A DNA stretch of 64,000 nucleotides from JBMNGH01 sp050949725. GTDB lineage: Bacteria > Bacillota > Thermosediminibacteria > Thermosediminibacterales > Tepidanaerobacteraceae. The notes under the pieces are model-generated. The model ran no database searches. It was not told the DNA's origin and saw nothing but the letters and a program-made list of their open reading frames with translations. Location: NCBI GenBank assembly GCA_050949725.1, contig JBMNGH010000002.1:1-64000 (forward strand), written 5' to 3'. Positions 37,036 to 46,504 of the stretch are shown here, piece after piece. The position numbers were made by a program, and so were the translations under genes. The stretch's first letter is position 1; each line of letters opens with the position of its first letter.

Positions 37036-37746
37036 ATGCGAATCTATTTATTCAGATTTCCAAGACGGTTTGTCGTGTTTTTATTATTGATTATTTTTAT
37101 AGCTTCATGGACCATTTTAAAAACGTCTGATTCTAGCATCCAAACAATATCGCAAGTCAAACCTATTTATGAAGGCAGCAAAAATAAAAAAATGATTACT
37201 TTTACTTGTAACGTAGCCTGGGGCAATGAGTACATACCTAAGTTACTCGAATTATTCGAACAAAAAGATATCAAGATAACATTTTTTATCGAGGGGAAAT
37301 GGGCAGAAAAATACCCAGAACTGTTAAAGCTGATCCATTCGAAGGGTCATGAGATAGGCAACCACGGCTACAGCCACGCACATCACGCCAAGCTTTCCTT
37401 CGAGCAAAATCTCGACGAGATACAAAAAGCGGAGCAAGTTATAAGTCAAGCAATAGGTGATAAGCCAACACTTTTTGCGCCGCCGTACGGGGAATTTTCG
37501 GACAATACGATAAAAGCAGTTGATACATTAAATTATAAACTCATAATGTGGACAATAGACACTATAGACTGGAAGAATCCGGGGCCAGAGTATATCATCA
37601 ATAAAGTCTTGAAAAATGCAGGTAACGGAAAAATTGTTCTGATGCATCCCACTGCAGATACCGTTACCTCGCTTCCGACTATAATCGAAAACCTACATAA
37701 TGACGGTTATAAAATAACAACAGTGGGGGAGTTGCTTTCAAAATAG
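37036..37746 (+). CDS. NodB-fold polysaccharide deacetylase-like protein (YlxY/PdaB group)
   Basis: 236 residues: an N-terminal membrane anchor (VVFLLLIIFIASWTIL), then a NodB domain outside the membrane. The zinc His motif is present (GHEIGNHGYSH), as are FAPPYGEF, MWTIDTIDW and LMHPT. The first motif, normally TFDDG or TFDxxWG with the catalytic and metal Asp, reads TFTCNVAWG and lacks the acidic pair, so activity is doubtful. Location after pnp matches the sporulation protein YlxY of Bacillus. Confidence 0.8.
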   Translation: MRIYLFRFPRRFVVFLLLIIFIASWTILKTSDSSIQTISQVKPIYEGSKNKKMITFTCNVAWGNEYIPKLLELFEQKDIKITFFIEGKWAEKYPELLKLIHSKGHEIGNHGYSHAHHAKLSFEQNLDEIQKAEQVISQAIGDKPTLFAPPYGEFSDNTIKAVDTLNYKLIMWTIDTIDWKNPGPEYIINKVLKNAGNGKIVLMHPTADTVTSLPTIIENLHNDGYKITTVGELLSK

Positions 37747-37819
37747 AGTATTGACATTCAGCCTTAATAAATTTTTTCAAGTTTTAATCCTTGTGCCGTA
37801 ACCAGAAGATATGGATTTG

Positions 37820-39007
37820 TTAAAAAACATTCGATTTTTTGTCTATCAATCCGAAATTATTTTTTAATGTAAGTACGCGCAAGACAGCTTCATCAATTTT
37901 TTGCATTGATATTTCACCACGATGTGCTGCTGCCACGAGAGAATCAAATGCTTCCACCATTCCCTCTTTGTTGTGACATATGAGTAGTATATCGATCCCC
38001 GACTTAACTGCCTTTACAGCTGCATCCCCGGTACCGTACAACTTGGTAATGGCCCCCATATCCAGATCATCCGAAATAACAACCCCTTCAAACCCTAGCT
38101 GTTTTCTCAACAAACCGTCTATTATTGAAGATGACAAGGTAGCAGGGTTGGCCTCATCTAATGCAGGGAGTAATATGTGTGCCGTCATAATTGCCGGCAC
38201 GTAGTTTTTGATTGCCTCTTTAAAAGGAACCAATTCGAAGTTATTTAACCTGTCTAATGAATGTTTGACAACCGGCATGTCTGTATGCGAATCCACTGAA
38301 GTGTCCCCATGACCCGGAAAATGTTTAGCTACAGGGATTACACCCTCATCAAGAGTTCCTTTTATAAAAGAAAGTCCCATTTGTGATACGATTTGAGGAT
38401 TGCTGCCGAATGCCCTGTCGCCAACCACTGGGTTATTGGGATTGCTGTTTATATCCATGATGGGCGCAAAATTCATATTAATCCCCATACGTTTCATCTG
38501 TTCAGCCATTTTACTGGCAGATTTTCTTGCTTCTTCAGGTTGGCCACTTTTAGCCAGCTCACTGGCAGAAGGAAAGCGCCCCTCTTTTCCCGGTAACCTG
38601 TTGACTCTTCCACCTTCTTGGTCGGTACTTATGAGCATACCCACGACGGATGGACCGCTTCTAAGATTCTGAAGCTGCGCTGTCAGTCGACTTACCTGTT
38701 CAGCAGTTTCTATATTCCTTTCAAAAAGGATTACACCACCAATTTTATGTTTTTTTAAAAAATCGGCAGTCGCATCGTCTAACTCTTTTCCCTCTATTCC
38801 GACCATCATTAATTGACCTATTTTTTCTTCCAATGTCATGTCCTTAATATATGACTTAACAACTTCATTTTGTTGAGGCAAATCAGGAAGTTTGACGGAG
38901 TCGGTTTTTTTATTGTTATTTACAGAGCATCCTGCAAACACTAAACTCAACAAAACTAACAACAATAATTGTATCTTGTACCATTTTGCGAAAGCACATC
39001 TATTCAT
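37820..39007 (-). CDS. nagZ: Beta-N-acetylhexosaminidase (GH3), lipoprotein
   Basis: Glycoside hydrolase family 3 enzyme that removes N-acetylglucosamine from muropeptides in cell-wall recycling. Begins with a lipoprotein signal and lipobox LVFAGC (Cys ~26), so it acts at the outer face of the membrane. STDQEGGRVNRLPG, the KHFPGHGDTSVDSHTDMP motif with the His-Asp dyad, and the nucleophile Asp in VISDDLDMGAI are all present. About 395 residues, without the second GH3 domain. It is the only clear minus-strand protein gene of the window. Confidence 0.93.
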   Translation of the reverse strand: MNRCAFAKWYKIQLLLLVLLSLVFAGCSVNNNKKTDSVKLPDLPQQNEVVKSYIKDMTLEEKIGQLMMVGIEGKELDDATADFLKKHKIGGVILFERNIETAEQVSRLTAQLQNLRSGPSVVGMLISTDQEGGRVNRLPGKEGRFPSASELAKSGQPEEARKSASKMAEQMKRMGINMNFAPIMDINSNPNNPVVGDRAFGSNPQIVSQMGLSFIKGTLDEGVIPVAKHFPGHGDTSVDSHTDMPVVKHSLDRLNNFELVPFKEAIKNYVPAIMTAHILLPALDEANPATLSSSIIDGLLRKQLGFEGVVISDDLDMGAITKLYGTGDAAVKAVKSGIDILLICHNKEGMVEAFDSLVAAAHRGEISMQKIDEAVLRVLTLKNNFGLIDKKSNVF

Positions 39008-39336
39008 TATCAACCAACTTCTTTTGTATACGTATTTTGACTACATTTTATCAAATAATTGTACATTTGTTAAATAGTAATTTGCAGCACTGGGCAGAAA
39101 GAACTGCAATTTTGTCTAAATCATGATATAATTAATTTGCATGGGGTACCCCTGCCCCAACTCACTATCCTATAATTATCTGTAAACTTATCATCATATT
39201 CAGAACGGTTACTACCTTCAGATTTAGAAAAAGAATATTTTTTATTGTCTCTTTAGGTGGATAATTTTTGTTCACCTTATTACGTTATTTCATTGATTAA
39301 CAAAAGCTACAAGCAGTAAAGGAGTGTTATGTAGTT
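39008..39336. other. Divergent intergenic region between nagZ and the MBL gene
   Basis: About 330 bases without a gene. A TATAAT at 39127-39132 could be a -10 box for the rightward gene but has a poor -35. A GGGGTACCCC palindrome lies near 39145. No known RNA element recognised. Confidence 0.4.
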
Positions 39337-40320
39337 ATGGTTCAGAAATTATTTCATGGTCTTTTTAAAATAGATGTCCCCCTTCCTCGAAATCCACTTA
39401 AATCCCTCAATGTATATCTATTCAAGAGTAAGCAAAGGAATTTGATTATCGATACGGGCATGAATAGGCCGGAATGTATGCATGCCATGCTTTCTGGACT
39501 GCGTGAACTTGATATTGATCTACACGACACCGACTTTCTTATAACACATATGCATGCTGATCACTCCGGGCTTATCTCCTCCTTGGTTACCAGTAGTTCA
39601 AGAATTTATTGTAGTGAACGGGATGCGGGATATATAAATGCCTCGGCAAAAAAAGACTACTGGCAGGGAATGTCTATATTTGCTCAAACAGGTGGTTTTC
39701 CGGAAAAAGATTTGCAAGAAGCGATAAATAAGCATCCAGGTAATAGATACAGTTCAGAAGGTTGTTTGAATTTTACTTATGTAAAAGAAAAAGATAATAT
39801 TAAAATCGGTGACTACTTTTTTTATTGTGTAGAAACACCAGGTCATACTAAGGGTCATATTTGTTTGTATGAACCAGAGAAAAAGTTGTTCGTAGCAGGA
39901 GATCATATTCTTGATGACATTACACCTAATATATCCCTGATAAAGGACAGGGAAGACGAAAACCCATTAGATGATTATATTAACAGCCTAGATAAAGTTT
40001 ATGAATATGATGTTAGAATAGTATTGCCAGGGCACAGGGCAATATTTAGTAACTATAAAGAAAGGATAAACCAACTCAAGCAGCATCATCTAAAAAGAAC
40101 GGATGAGGTTTTTTCAATATTATCTACTGGTGGATGGAAAAGTGCGTATGAAATTGCATCATTAATGAAATGGGATTTGAGCGATTCTTTTATAAAATTC
40201 CCTGTCTCACAGAAATGGTTTGCAACGGGTGAAGCCTTGGCACACTTAAAATATTTAGAGCGAAAAGGTATGGTCAACAAGAAATGGATTGATTCTTGTT
40301 TTAGATATTCCAGAAAATAG
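39337..40320 (+). CDS. Metallo-beta-lactamase fold hydrolase
   Basis: 327 residues. Zinc-site motif THMHADHSG (HxHxDH, ~70), further ligands in ETPGHTKGHICLYE, the bridging Asp in VAGDHILDDITP, and the late His in VLPGHRAIF. The last ~90 residues form a winged-helix-like tail, as in LACTB2-type nucleases and thioesterase-like MBL enzymes. Substrate unknown. AAAGGAG precedes the ATG. It stands alone between the cell-wall genes and the transporter. Confidence 0.82.
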   Translation: MVQKLFHGLFKIDVPLPRNPLKSLNVYLFKSKQRNLIIDTGMNRPECMHAMLSGLRELDIDLHDTDFLITHMHADHSGLISSLVTSSSRIYCSERDAGYINASAKKDYWQGMSIFAQTGGFPEKDLQEAINKHPGNRYSSEGCLNFTYVKEKDNIKIGDYFFYCVETPGHTKGHICLYEPEKKLFVAGDHILDDITPNISLIKDREDENPLDDYINSLDKVYEYDVRIVLPGHRAIFSNYKERINQLKQHHLKRTDEVFSILSTGGWKSAYEIASLMKWDLSDSFIKFPVSQKWFATGEALAHLKYLERKGMVNKKWIDSCFRYSRK

Positions 40321-40571
40321 TCTGATAGCAGTAATTGTAAAAAAAGTATTGCCAGTGATTTCCTTTAAAACCGTATAGTCCTTTTCCATGCTCTGTACTC
40401 ACTTTACGTTAATTTTTTGCTCAACGGGTTTGGTAGTATCTAATTTTTATGGTTTTGTAATCAATTAACCCCATTTTTTATTTGCAACTCACAGTGAGAT
40501 AAACGACAAAGCTACAAAAAGAGCTTTTTAGATTAGCGATGCTTTATAAAAAAAGAGGTGAACCAATATCT

Positions 40572-41996
40572 GTGTTGACAATGTATATGTATAAAATAAA
40601 GAGTCAGTCGATTAATATAAGAAGAATATTAATGCTAGCATTTATAATATTCTATACAATTGCATTATTTATGAAGATAACTGATACCTATAACATTTAT
40701 GTAAATTCCTGTCTGCAGATAACCACCATTCTATGCTTTATTTCTTGTATTATAGGAAGTGATAAGTCAACTTTAATATTAGGTGGAATTTTCTTAATTG
40801 TAGGCTCTTTTTTACTAGTGATTACTCAAAGTACTTTTGATTTATGGCTAGAGGGAATACAAAAAACACTTGATGTTTTAAGTGTGTTAATATTTAGCAG
40901 ATTCTTAGCTATGCCTTTTGAACTTGGTCCTTTTAAAAGTGAATTGGCAGCTGTAATAAATAAAAATGTAAACAATAATTATTTTTTTTACATCATGGTT
41001 TTGATTTTAATTATATTATTTGGTGGATTTGTCAATTTAGCCATTATTCCCTTAGCATTTTATTTGATCGATGATATCTTAAGAAATAATTATAATGATG
41101 CCGATAGGCTATTAGCTACCATTATAAAAAGAGGAGCAATATTTGCGCTTTCTTGGTCGCCTTTTAGTGTCATTATGGCAGTTCCATTAGAGTGTAACAA
41201 TATACCATGGATCAGAGCGTTGCCCTATAGTATTCTTTATATAATTATCGGCTTAGCTATATCATTGTTATTCTTATCGCTAGGTCTGGAAAGAATAGAG
41301 AAACAAAAGGACGTAAAACTCGGAAAGGAAACAATAGGTAACTTTACAAAAAATCTAGCTATTTATTTCGCTTATATTATGCTACTACTTATAAGTATCT
41401 TTTTACTAACATACTTATTTCATTTCGGAATAATAGATTCCATTATTATTATTTCACTATTTGTTCCATTTATCTGGGTTGTTTTTCAGGGTAAAATTAA
41501 TTCTTACTGGCAAGTCTTTAATAAATTTACACAAGTGGACTTACCTAATATGCATAACAATTTCATTATATTTGTTAGTGCCGGTGTTTTCGTAATAGCC
41601 ATGGAAAGAATAGGACTAGCACATGTTATTATGCCGGTATTTCAAAACTTACAACAAGTTTTGGGTTATTATTGCGTTTACTTTTTAATTCCTTTACTAG
41701 CTATTTTATTAATAGGGTTGGGGTTACCACATTTTGTAGTACTTATGGCCCTGTCGGAAAATATCGATATAAGTCTATTAAACGTTCAACCATTAATATT
41801 TGCATTTTTACTTATAGTAGGTGGGACAATAGGTATTTTACTTTCTCCATTTTCGGCTACTAACTTAATGATTTCGTCGCTCGTAAAAAAGGATGTATTT
41901 TCAGTATCTTTAAAATGGAACTATTTGTACAGTGTACTGTTGCTCATAGTTACGATATCTGTTCTAGTCCTTTCTGTATACTCCAAAATTTGTTAA
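40572..41996 (+). CDS. Multi-pass membrane transporter, family not recognised
   Basis: About 474 residues with 11-13 hydrophobic segments and hardly any soluble part, so a secondary transporter is likely. There are charged loops at RNNYNDADRLLATIIKRG and a long final segment pair (GGTIGILLSPFSATNLMISS). The pattern of two similar halves recalls the ion-transporter superfamily (ArsB/DcuC/citrate types), but I cannot assign it. GTG 40572 has AGAGGTGA ten bases upstream; an ATG at 40539 has no ribosome site. The next gene is the sigma-54 activator. Confidence 0.6.
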   Translation: MLTMYMYKIKSQSINIRRILMLAFIIFYTIALFMKITDTYNIYVNSCLQITTILCFISCIIGSDKSTLILGGIFLIVGSFLLVITQSTFDLWLEGIQKTLDVLSVLIFSRFLAMPFELGPFKSELAAVINKNVNNNYFFYIMVLILIILFGGFVNLAIIPLAFYLIDDILRNNYNDADRLLATIIKRGAIFALSWSPFSVIMAVPLECNNIPWIRALPYSILYIIIGLAISLLFLSLGLERIEKQKDVKLGKETIGNFTKNLAIYFAYIMLLLISIFLLTYLFHFGIIDSIIIISLFVPFIWVVFQGKINSYWQVFNKFTQVDLPNMHNNFIIFVSAGVFVIAMERIGLAHVIMPVFQNLQQVLGYYCVYFLIPLLAILLIGLGLPHFVVLMALSENIDISLLNVQPLIFAFLLIVGGTIGILLSPFSATNLMISSLVKKDVFSVSLKWNYLYSVLLLIVTISVLVLSVYSKIC

Positions 41997-42155
41997 TAAG
42001 TCGAGTTTACATAACAGCATGGTGTCAAGTTAAATTTGTGTAATTTTCTTTATTATATTTAGTCATTGGGCCACTGCTTATGATACCTATTAAAAATGCA
42101 AAATTTTCAAAATCCAGTTGATTAAATAAAAGACGCAAAAGGAGAGCAATGGATC

Positions 42156-44060
42156 ATGAAGACAAACGAAAAAATAATCATGATTTTACCTTACCGAAAA
42201 TTATCTAACATTGCCAGCGAAGTTATTGAAGAGCTCGGTATTAATATTCCGATAAAAATCGGTGGCATGAGCGAAGGGGTATTGCTGGCAAAGACAGCTA
42301 AAAAAGATGGTAAGGAAATTATTATCAGCAGGGGTGGTACAGCTAAACTTATTCGTGAGAATGTTGATCTGCCTGTTGTCGAAATAAAGGTAACGGGTTA
42401 TGACTTGCTGGGCGCTATATATAAATATAAGAATAACAAAGCTAATTTTGGCGTTGCGGGATATAGTAATATTATACGTGGAAGCAAAGCTATTGCCGAT
42501 ACCTTGGGTCTAAACTTAAATTATATCATCATCGAGAAAGAAGAGGATGCTTACAATAAAATCAGGGAAGCGGCTGCTGAAGGAATTAATATAATTATTG
42601 GTGATACTGTCGCAACTTCGATTGCCCACCATTTAGGATTGGAATATGAATTGATTGAGTCTGGACGGGAATCAGTAATTGAAGCAATCTGCGAGGCAAA
42701 AGATCTGTATGAAGCTATTATGAATGAGCGAAAGCACAAAGAACAGATTAAGATGATCCTCGACTTCTCTAATGAAGGAATTATTGCAGTTGATCAGAAA
42801 GGTATGATTACCCAGATAAATCCGACAGCGAAGTCATTATTTGATATTAAGTTTGAAGAAGTTGTTGGCAAACCAATAGATCGAGTGATCCCAGATATAG
42901 AAATTTCAAAAGTATTAAAGACTAAGCAAAAAGAGTTAGGGAGTATACACAAAACAAAAAATGCAATAATAGCAACAAATATGGTGCCTATTTTAATCGA
43001 TAATCTGGTTTTCGGTGCTGTTGCAACTTTTCAGGATATCACTAAAATAACAGAATTAGAACAAAAAATAAGGCAGAAAATATCCTCCAAGGGGCTGGTT
43101 GCCAAGTATACATTTGATGATATTATTGGGGAAAGCGATTCGATTTCTAAGGCTGTGAATTTGGCCAAAAGATATGGTTCAACCGATTCTACTGTTTTAA
43201 TATTAGGAGAAAGTGGAACTGGCAAGGAGCTTTTTGCTCAATCAATGCACAACATTAGTAAGAGAAAGAATAATCCTTTCGTTGCCATAAATTGTGCTGC
43301 CTTGCCTGGGGACTTGCTTGAAAGCGAACTGTTTGGCTATGAAGAAGGTGCTTTTACTGGAGCGAGAAAAGGGGGAAAAAAAGGTCTATTCGAGTTGGCT
43401 CATAATGGAACAATATTTCTTGATGAAGTAGGTGAAATGGATCCAAAAGTACAATCAAGAATACTTAGGGTTATTCAGGAAAAGGAGATAATGCCATTAG
43501 GCTCGGACAAGGTAATCCCTATTAATACTCGAATAATTGCTGCTACAAACAGATTACTAACGATAGATGTTGACTCCGGTAGGTTTCGCAAAGATCTTTA
43601 TTATAGATTAAATGTTTTAAGTATAGAGGTGCCGCCTTTAAGAAACCGAATAGAAGATATTCCACAACTTGTTGACCATTTTGTAAGGGAATACAGTCGG
43701 AAACATGGGATAAAAATAACTTCTGTTGATAAAGCGGTTATTCAAGAACTGCAAAAATATGACTGGCCTGGAAATGTACGGGAGCTGCAGAATATTTTAG
43801 AAAAACTAGTAGTTATATCCGATCAGGGGAAGATTACAAAAGACTTTTTGGAAATTATAGACTTTCCACCAATTATATACCAACAGGCCCAACAAGATTC
43901 CTCTTCATCGTTATTGTTAGAAGGGACATTAGATGATATAATAAATAAAGTCATAGAAAATACGTTAAAAGAAGAAAATTTTAATAAAACAAGAACGGCA
44001 AAGAGGCTGGGGATAGATAGAACAACATTGCAACGAAGATTAAACAAGTTAACCAAATAG
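42156..44060 (+). CDS. Sigma-54 dependent activator with PrpR-type sensor and PAS domain
   Basis: 634-residue enhancer-binding protein. An N-terminal PrpR sensor domain (1-190, e.g. IPIKIGGMSEGVLLAKTAKK and IIISRGGTAKLI) probably binds a small acid or its CoA product. A PAS domain (~200-300, ILDFSNEGIIAVDQKGMITQ) follows. The AAA+ core has Walker A GESGTGKELFA, the sigma-54 contact GAFTGA, and Walker B TIFLDEVGEM; the C-terminal Fis-type HTH is TAKRLGIDRTTLQRRL. It should switch on the sigma-54 promoter found at 44157, and perhaps the catabolic cluster beyond. AAAGGAGAG precedes the ATG. Confidence 0.93.
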   Translation: MKTNEKIIMILPYRKLSNIASEVIEELGINIPIKIGGMSEGVLLAKTAKKDGKEIIISRGGTAKLIRENVDLPVVEIKVTGYDLLGAIYKYKNNKANFGVAGYSNIIRGSKAIADTLGLNLNYIIIEKEEDAYNKIREAAAEGINIIIGDTVATSIAHHLGLEYELIESGRESVIEAICEAKDLYEAIMNERKHKEQIKMILDFSNEGIIAVDQKGMITQINPTAKSLFDIKFEEVVGKPIDRVIPDIEISKVLKTKQKELGSIHKTKNAIIATNMVPILIDNLVFGAVATFQDITKITELEQKIRQKISSKGLVAKYTFDDIIGESDSISKAVNLAKRYGSTDSTVLILGESGTGKELFAQSMHNISKRKNNPFVAINCAALPGDLLESELFGYEEGAFTGARKGGKKGLFELAHNGTIFLDEVGEMDPKVQSRILRVIQEKEIMPLGSDKVIPINTRIIAATNRLLTIDVDSGRFRKDLYYRLNVLSIEVPPLRNRIEDIPQLVDHFVREYSRKHGIKITSVDKAVIQELQKYDWPGNVRELQNILEKLVVISDQGKITKDFLEIIDFPPIIYQQAQQDSSSSLLLEGTLDDIINKVIENTLKEENFNKTRTAKRLGIDRTTLQRRLNKLTK

Positions 44061-44083
44061 TGATAAACGATGCAAAATACATC

Positions 44084-44107
44084 ATCGATGCAGGAAATTG
44101 CATCGAT
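44084..44107. promoter_or_regulatory. Palindromic activator site for the sigma-54 promoter
   Basis: Perfect 9-bp inverted repeat ATCGATGCA (44084-44092) and TGCATCGAT (44099-44107), with a further half-site CGATGCA at 44068-44074. It lies ~50-75 bases upstream of the -24 box and directly after the activator gene, the expected place for its upstream activating sequence. It could also help end the activator transcript. Confidence 0.65.
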
Positions 44108-44156
44108 TTATATTTTTTCATGCAAGTAACTAACGCATATCAAAGGCATTCCCCAT

Positions 44157-44174
44157 TTGGCATGAAAATTGCTT
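44157..44174 (+). promoter_or_regulatory. Sigma-54 (-24/-12) promoter
   Basis: TTGGCATGAAAATTGCTT: GG at 44159-44160 and GC at 44171-44172 with exactly ten bases between, matching the TGGCAC-N5-TTGC consensus except one base in the -24 element. It faces the TRAP transporter genes and is flanked by a sigma-54 activator gene and palindrome. Confidence 0.85.
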
Positions 44175-44538
44175 ATTTATAAGATGTGAACAAAGTATAT
44201 TATAAATGAAAGAGAGGTAATATCGGAGCTCATCCATTTCACTACTGATTAATGCTCAAAAATAGAATATGAAAAATCGTGGAAAGTGGGGTTGTAATAT
44301 CATGGAAAAATAACCTGCATCTTTTATGCAAAGTTCTTGTAAAATGGATTTTTCTAGCGATAGCGACTAAAGACCAGTTAGTGGACGGGCCTAATATATG
44401 GGCATAGATATAGCAGCTTAGTAGTGATTTAAACCAGCCAGTTACAACGCTAATAGGAATAAGCAAAATTTGCAACATGAGTTTTAATTGTAAGCCTTGG
44501 TTACAAGGAATGATTTATTTTAGGTGAGGAGTGTTTAT
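44175..44538 (+). other. Long untranslated leader of the TRAP operon
   Basis: About 350 bases between the -12 box and the TRAP start contain no convincing gene. There are several small inverted repeats (for example CCTTG/CAAGG near 44494-44507) but no RNA family that I can recognise. Confidence 0.45.
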
Positions 44539-46428
44539 ATGGATGGAATTAATATAAAAACCAATAATTACGAAATTCTCATTAAAAATATCATAAAGAT
44601 AATTGCGATTTGTTTAACACTTTTTCATTTATACACAGCTGGTACAACTCCGTACACTCCGGTAGTACAACGTGCTGTGCATTTAGGGCTAGCCCTCGGA
44701 ATGGTATTCTTTGTACACCCTACAAAAACACGCTCTGGGCGTAAGTTGGCTATAATTGACATAATGCTCTTTTTAATGGCTGTATCTTCAAGCTTTTATA
44801 TTATAAAGAACTATCATGCGATAGCATTCCGTGCGGGATTCGTCACGACTACAGATATTGTGTTTGGCATTTTTATGATATTATGTCTTTTAGAGGGAAC
44901 TCGTCGGGCTTTAGGCCCTGCTATGCCTATAATAGCTATAATATTTCTGCTTTATACCTATTTCGGTTATATAGTTCCAGGCGCGGCTGGGCATTCAGGT
45001 TTTAGTTTGGCACGTATCATTAACACCATGTATATCTCTACAGAAGGAATATTTACTACTCCCTTGGGGGTTTCAGCGACATATGTCGGGATGTTTGTAA
45101 CATTCGGTGTTTTTTTGCAAAGAACAGGTGGCGGAGATTTTATTTTTAGGCTTGCCAATGCTGTACTTGGCCATGTAGTCGGAGGACCGGCTAAGGTTGC
45201 GGTTGTGTCAAGTGGATTTTTGGGGATGATGACTGGTAGTGTTGTTGCTAATGTTGTAACTTCAGGGAATTTTACCATACCGATGATGAAAAAGGTCGGA
45301 TTCGACAAAAATTTTGCTGGTGGGGTTGAGGCTGCCGCCTCAACAGGAGGTTTGATCATGCCACCAGTTATGGGTGCTGCCGCATTTATAATAGCTGAAA
45401 TACTAGGTATTTCCTATTGGAATGTTGCCCTTGCAGCATTTGCACCAGCATTCCTTTATTATATATCACTTTTCTTAGCAGTCGATTTAAGGGCGAGAAA
45501 ATTAAAAATAAAGCCAATGGCAAAAACAGAAAGAGAATCAATATTAAAAGTTTTACGAGACGGTTGGTATTACATTGTTCCAGTAGTAGTTTTAGTACTT
45601 TTAATTGCTATGCACTTAGCAAGCGTCTTGAAAGCCGGTTTTTATGCAACAGTAATTTTGATTTTACTTGTAGCAATTTTTAATAGATCTGCAATTAGCA
45701 TAAACAATTTAATTGATATATTAGCCGAGAGCGGTAGAAGCTTAATAACGGTAGCAATGGCATGTGCTTGTGCCGGAATAATAGTCGGGGCATTTACATT
45801 GACAGGTTTAGGGCTCAAACTTTCCACCTTGCTTCTAGCACTTTCCGGAGGAAACTTGTTGGCGCTACTGTTCCTAACAATGATATGTTGTCTAATTTTA
45901 GGAATGGGGGTTTCTCCTACAGCAGCATATATCGTACTTGCTATTCTTGTTGCACCGGCGCTGATACAGTTGGGTGTTATCCCTCTTGCAGCCCACTTAT
46001 TTATCTTTTATTTTGCCATTTACGCCAATGTCACCCCTCCAGTGGCAGTTGGCTCTTATGCAGCGGCAGCGATTTCAGGAGGTAATTCTAGCCTTACAGC
46101 TGTACAAGGATTTCGTCTAGCCTTGCCGGGAATTCTTATTCCGTTTGTTTTTGCCTATAATCCTTCTATATTGTTAGTAGGTGGTTTTATGGAAGTATTC
46201 ATAGGCATATTATCGACGTTTCTTGGTGTTCTACTTTTGACAATAGCTTTAGAAGGATATATCAAAGGGCAAGTACCGATGTTCTTAAGGATTACTCTAT
46301 TCATCGGGGCACTGCTTCTGATAATCCCTGGTTATATCACTGATATAGTTGGGTTTATTATGGCAATAGGAGTATTTTGTTTACAATTTGTATTTACAAA
46401 AAAAACAGAAGAGAGGGTGGTGTCTTAA
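44539..46428 (+). CDS. TRAP transporter fused permease (DctQM type, TAXI class)
   Basis: 629-residue membrane protein in which the small (four-helix) and large (twelve-helix) TRAP subunits are fused, as in TAXI systems. Visible TRAP features: PAMPIIAIIFLLYTYFG, TPLGVSATYVGMFVTFGVFL, GPAKVAVVSSGFLGMMTGS, and AAASTGGLIMPPVMGAAAF in the large subunit. Imports an organic acid with Na+ or H+ together with the binding protein that follows. ATG 44539 is seven bases from AGGTGAGGAG, preferred over a GTG inside that site. Expected to be under the sigma-54 promoter upstream. Confidence 0.92.
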   Translation: MDGINIKTNNYEILIKNIIKIIAICLTLFHLYTAGTTPYTPVVQRAVHLGLALGMVFFVHPTKTRSGRKLAIIDIMLFLMAVSSSFYIIKNYHAIAFRAGFVTTTDIVFGIFMILCLLEGTRRALGPAMPIIAIIFLLYTYFGYIVPGAAGHSGFSLARIINTMYISTEGIFTTPLGVSATYVGMFVTFGVFLQRTGGGDFIFRLANAVLGHVVGGPAKVAVVSSGFLGMMTGSVVANVVTSGNFTIPMMKKVGFDKNFAGGVEAAASTGGLIMPPVMGAAAFIIAEILGISYWNVALAAFAPAFLYYISLFLAVDLRARKLKIKPMAKTERESILKVLRDGWYYIVPVVVLVLLIAMHLASVLKAGFYATVILILLVAIFNRSAISINNLIDILAESGRSLITVAMACACAGIIVGAFTLTGLGLKLSTLLLALSGGNLLALLFLTMICCLILGMGVSPTAAYIVLAILVAPALIQLGVIPLAAHLFIFYFAIYANVTPPVAVGSYAAAAISGGNSSLTAVQGFRLALPGILIPFVFAYNPSILLVGGFMEVFIGILSTFLGVLLLTIALEGYIKGQVPMFLRITLFIGALLLIIPGYITDIVGFIMAIGVFCLQFVFTKKTEERVVS

Positions 46429-46504
46429 AGGGAATGAAACTTTTTTATAATTAGTCGAGTTTATATTGTAAGGTTTTCAAGAAAATTTAAGGGGGTTTTG
46501 TATA

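Noticed and set aside
42156..44060. Link of the PrpR-type regulator to a methylcitrate (propionate) pathway
   Set aside because: No prpB, prpC or prpD genes in the window; the neighbours are a TAXI transporter and CoA-ester enzymes.
44242..44478. Minus-strand open frame of 78 codons in the TRAP leader
   Set aside because: No ribosome site, no family resemblance, and it lies in what should be an untranslated leader on the other strand.
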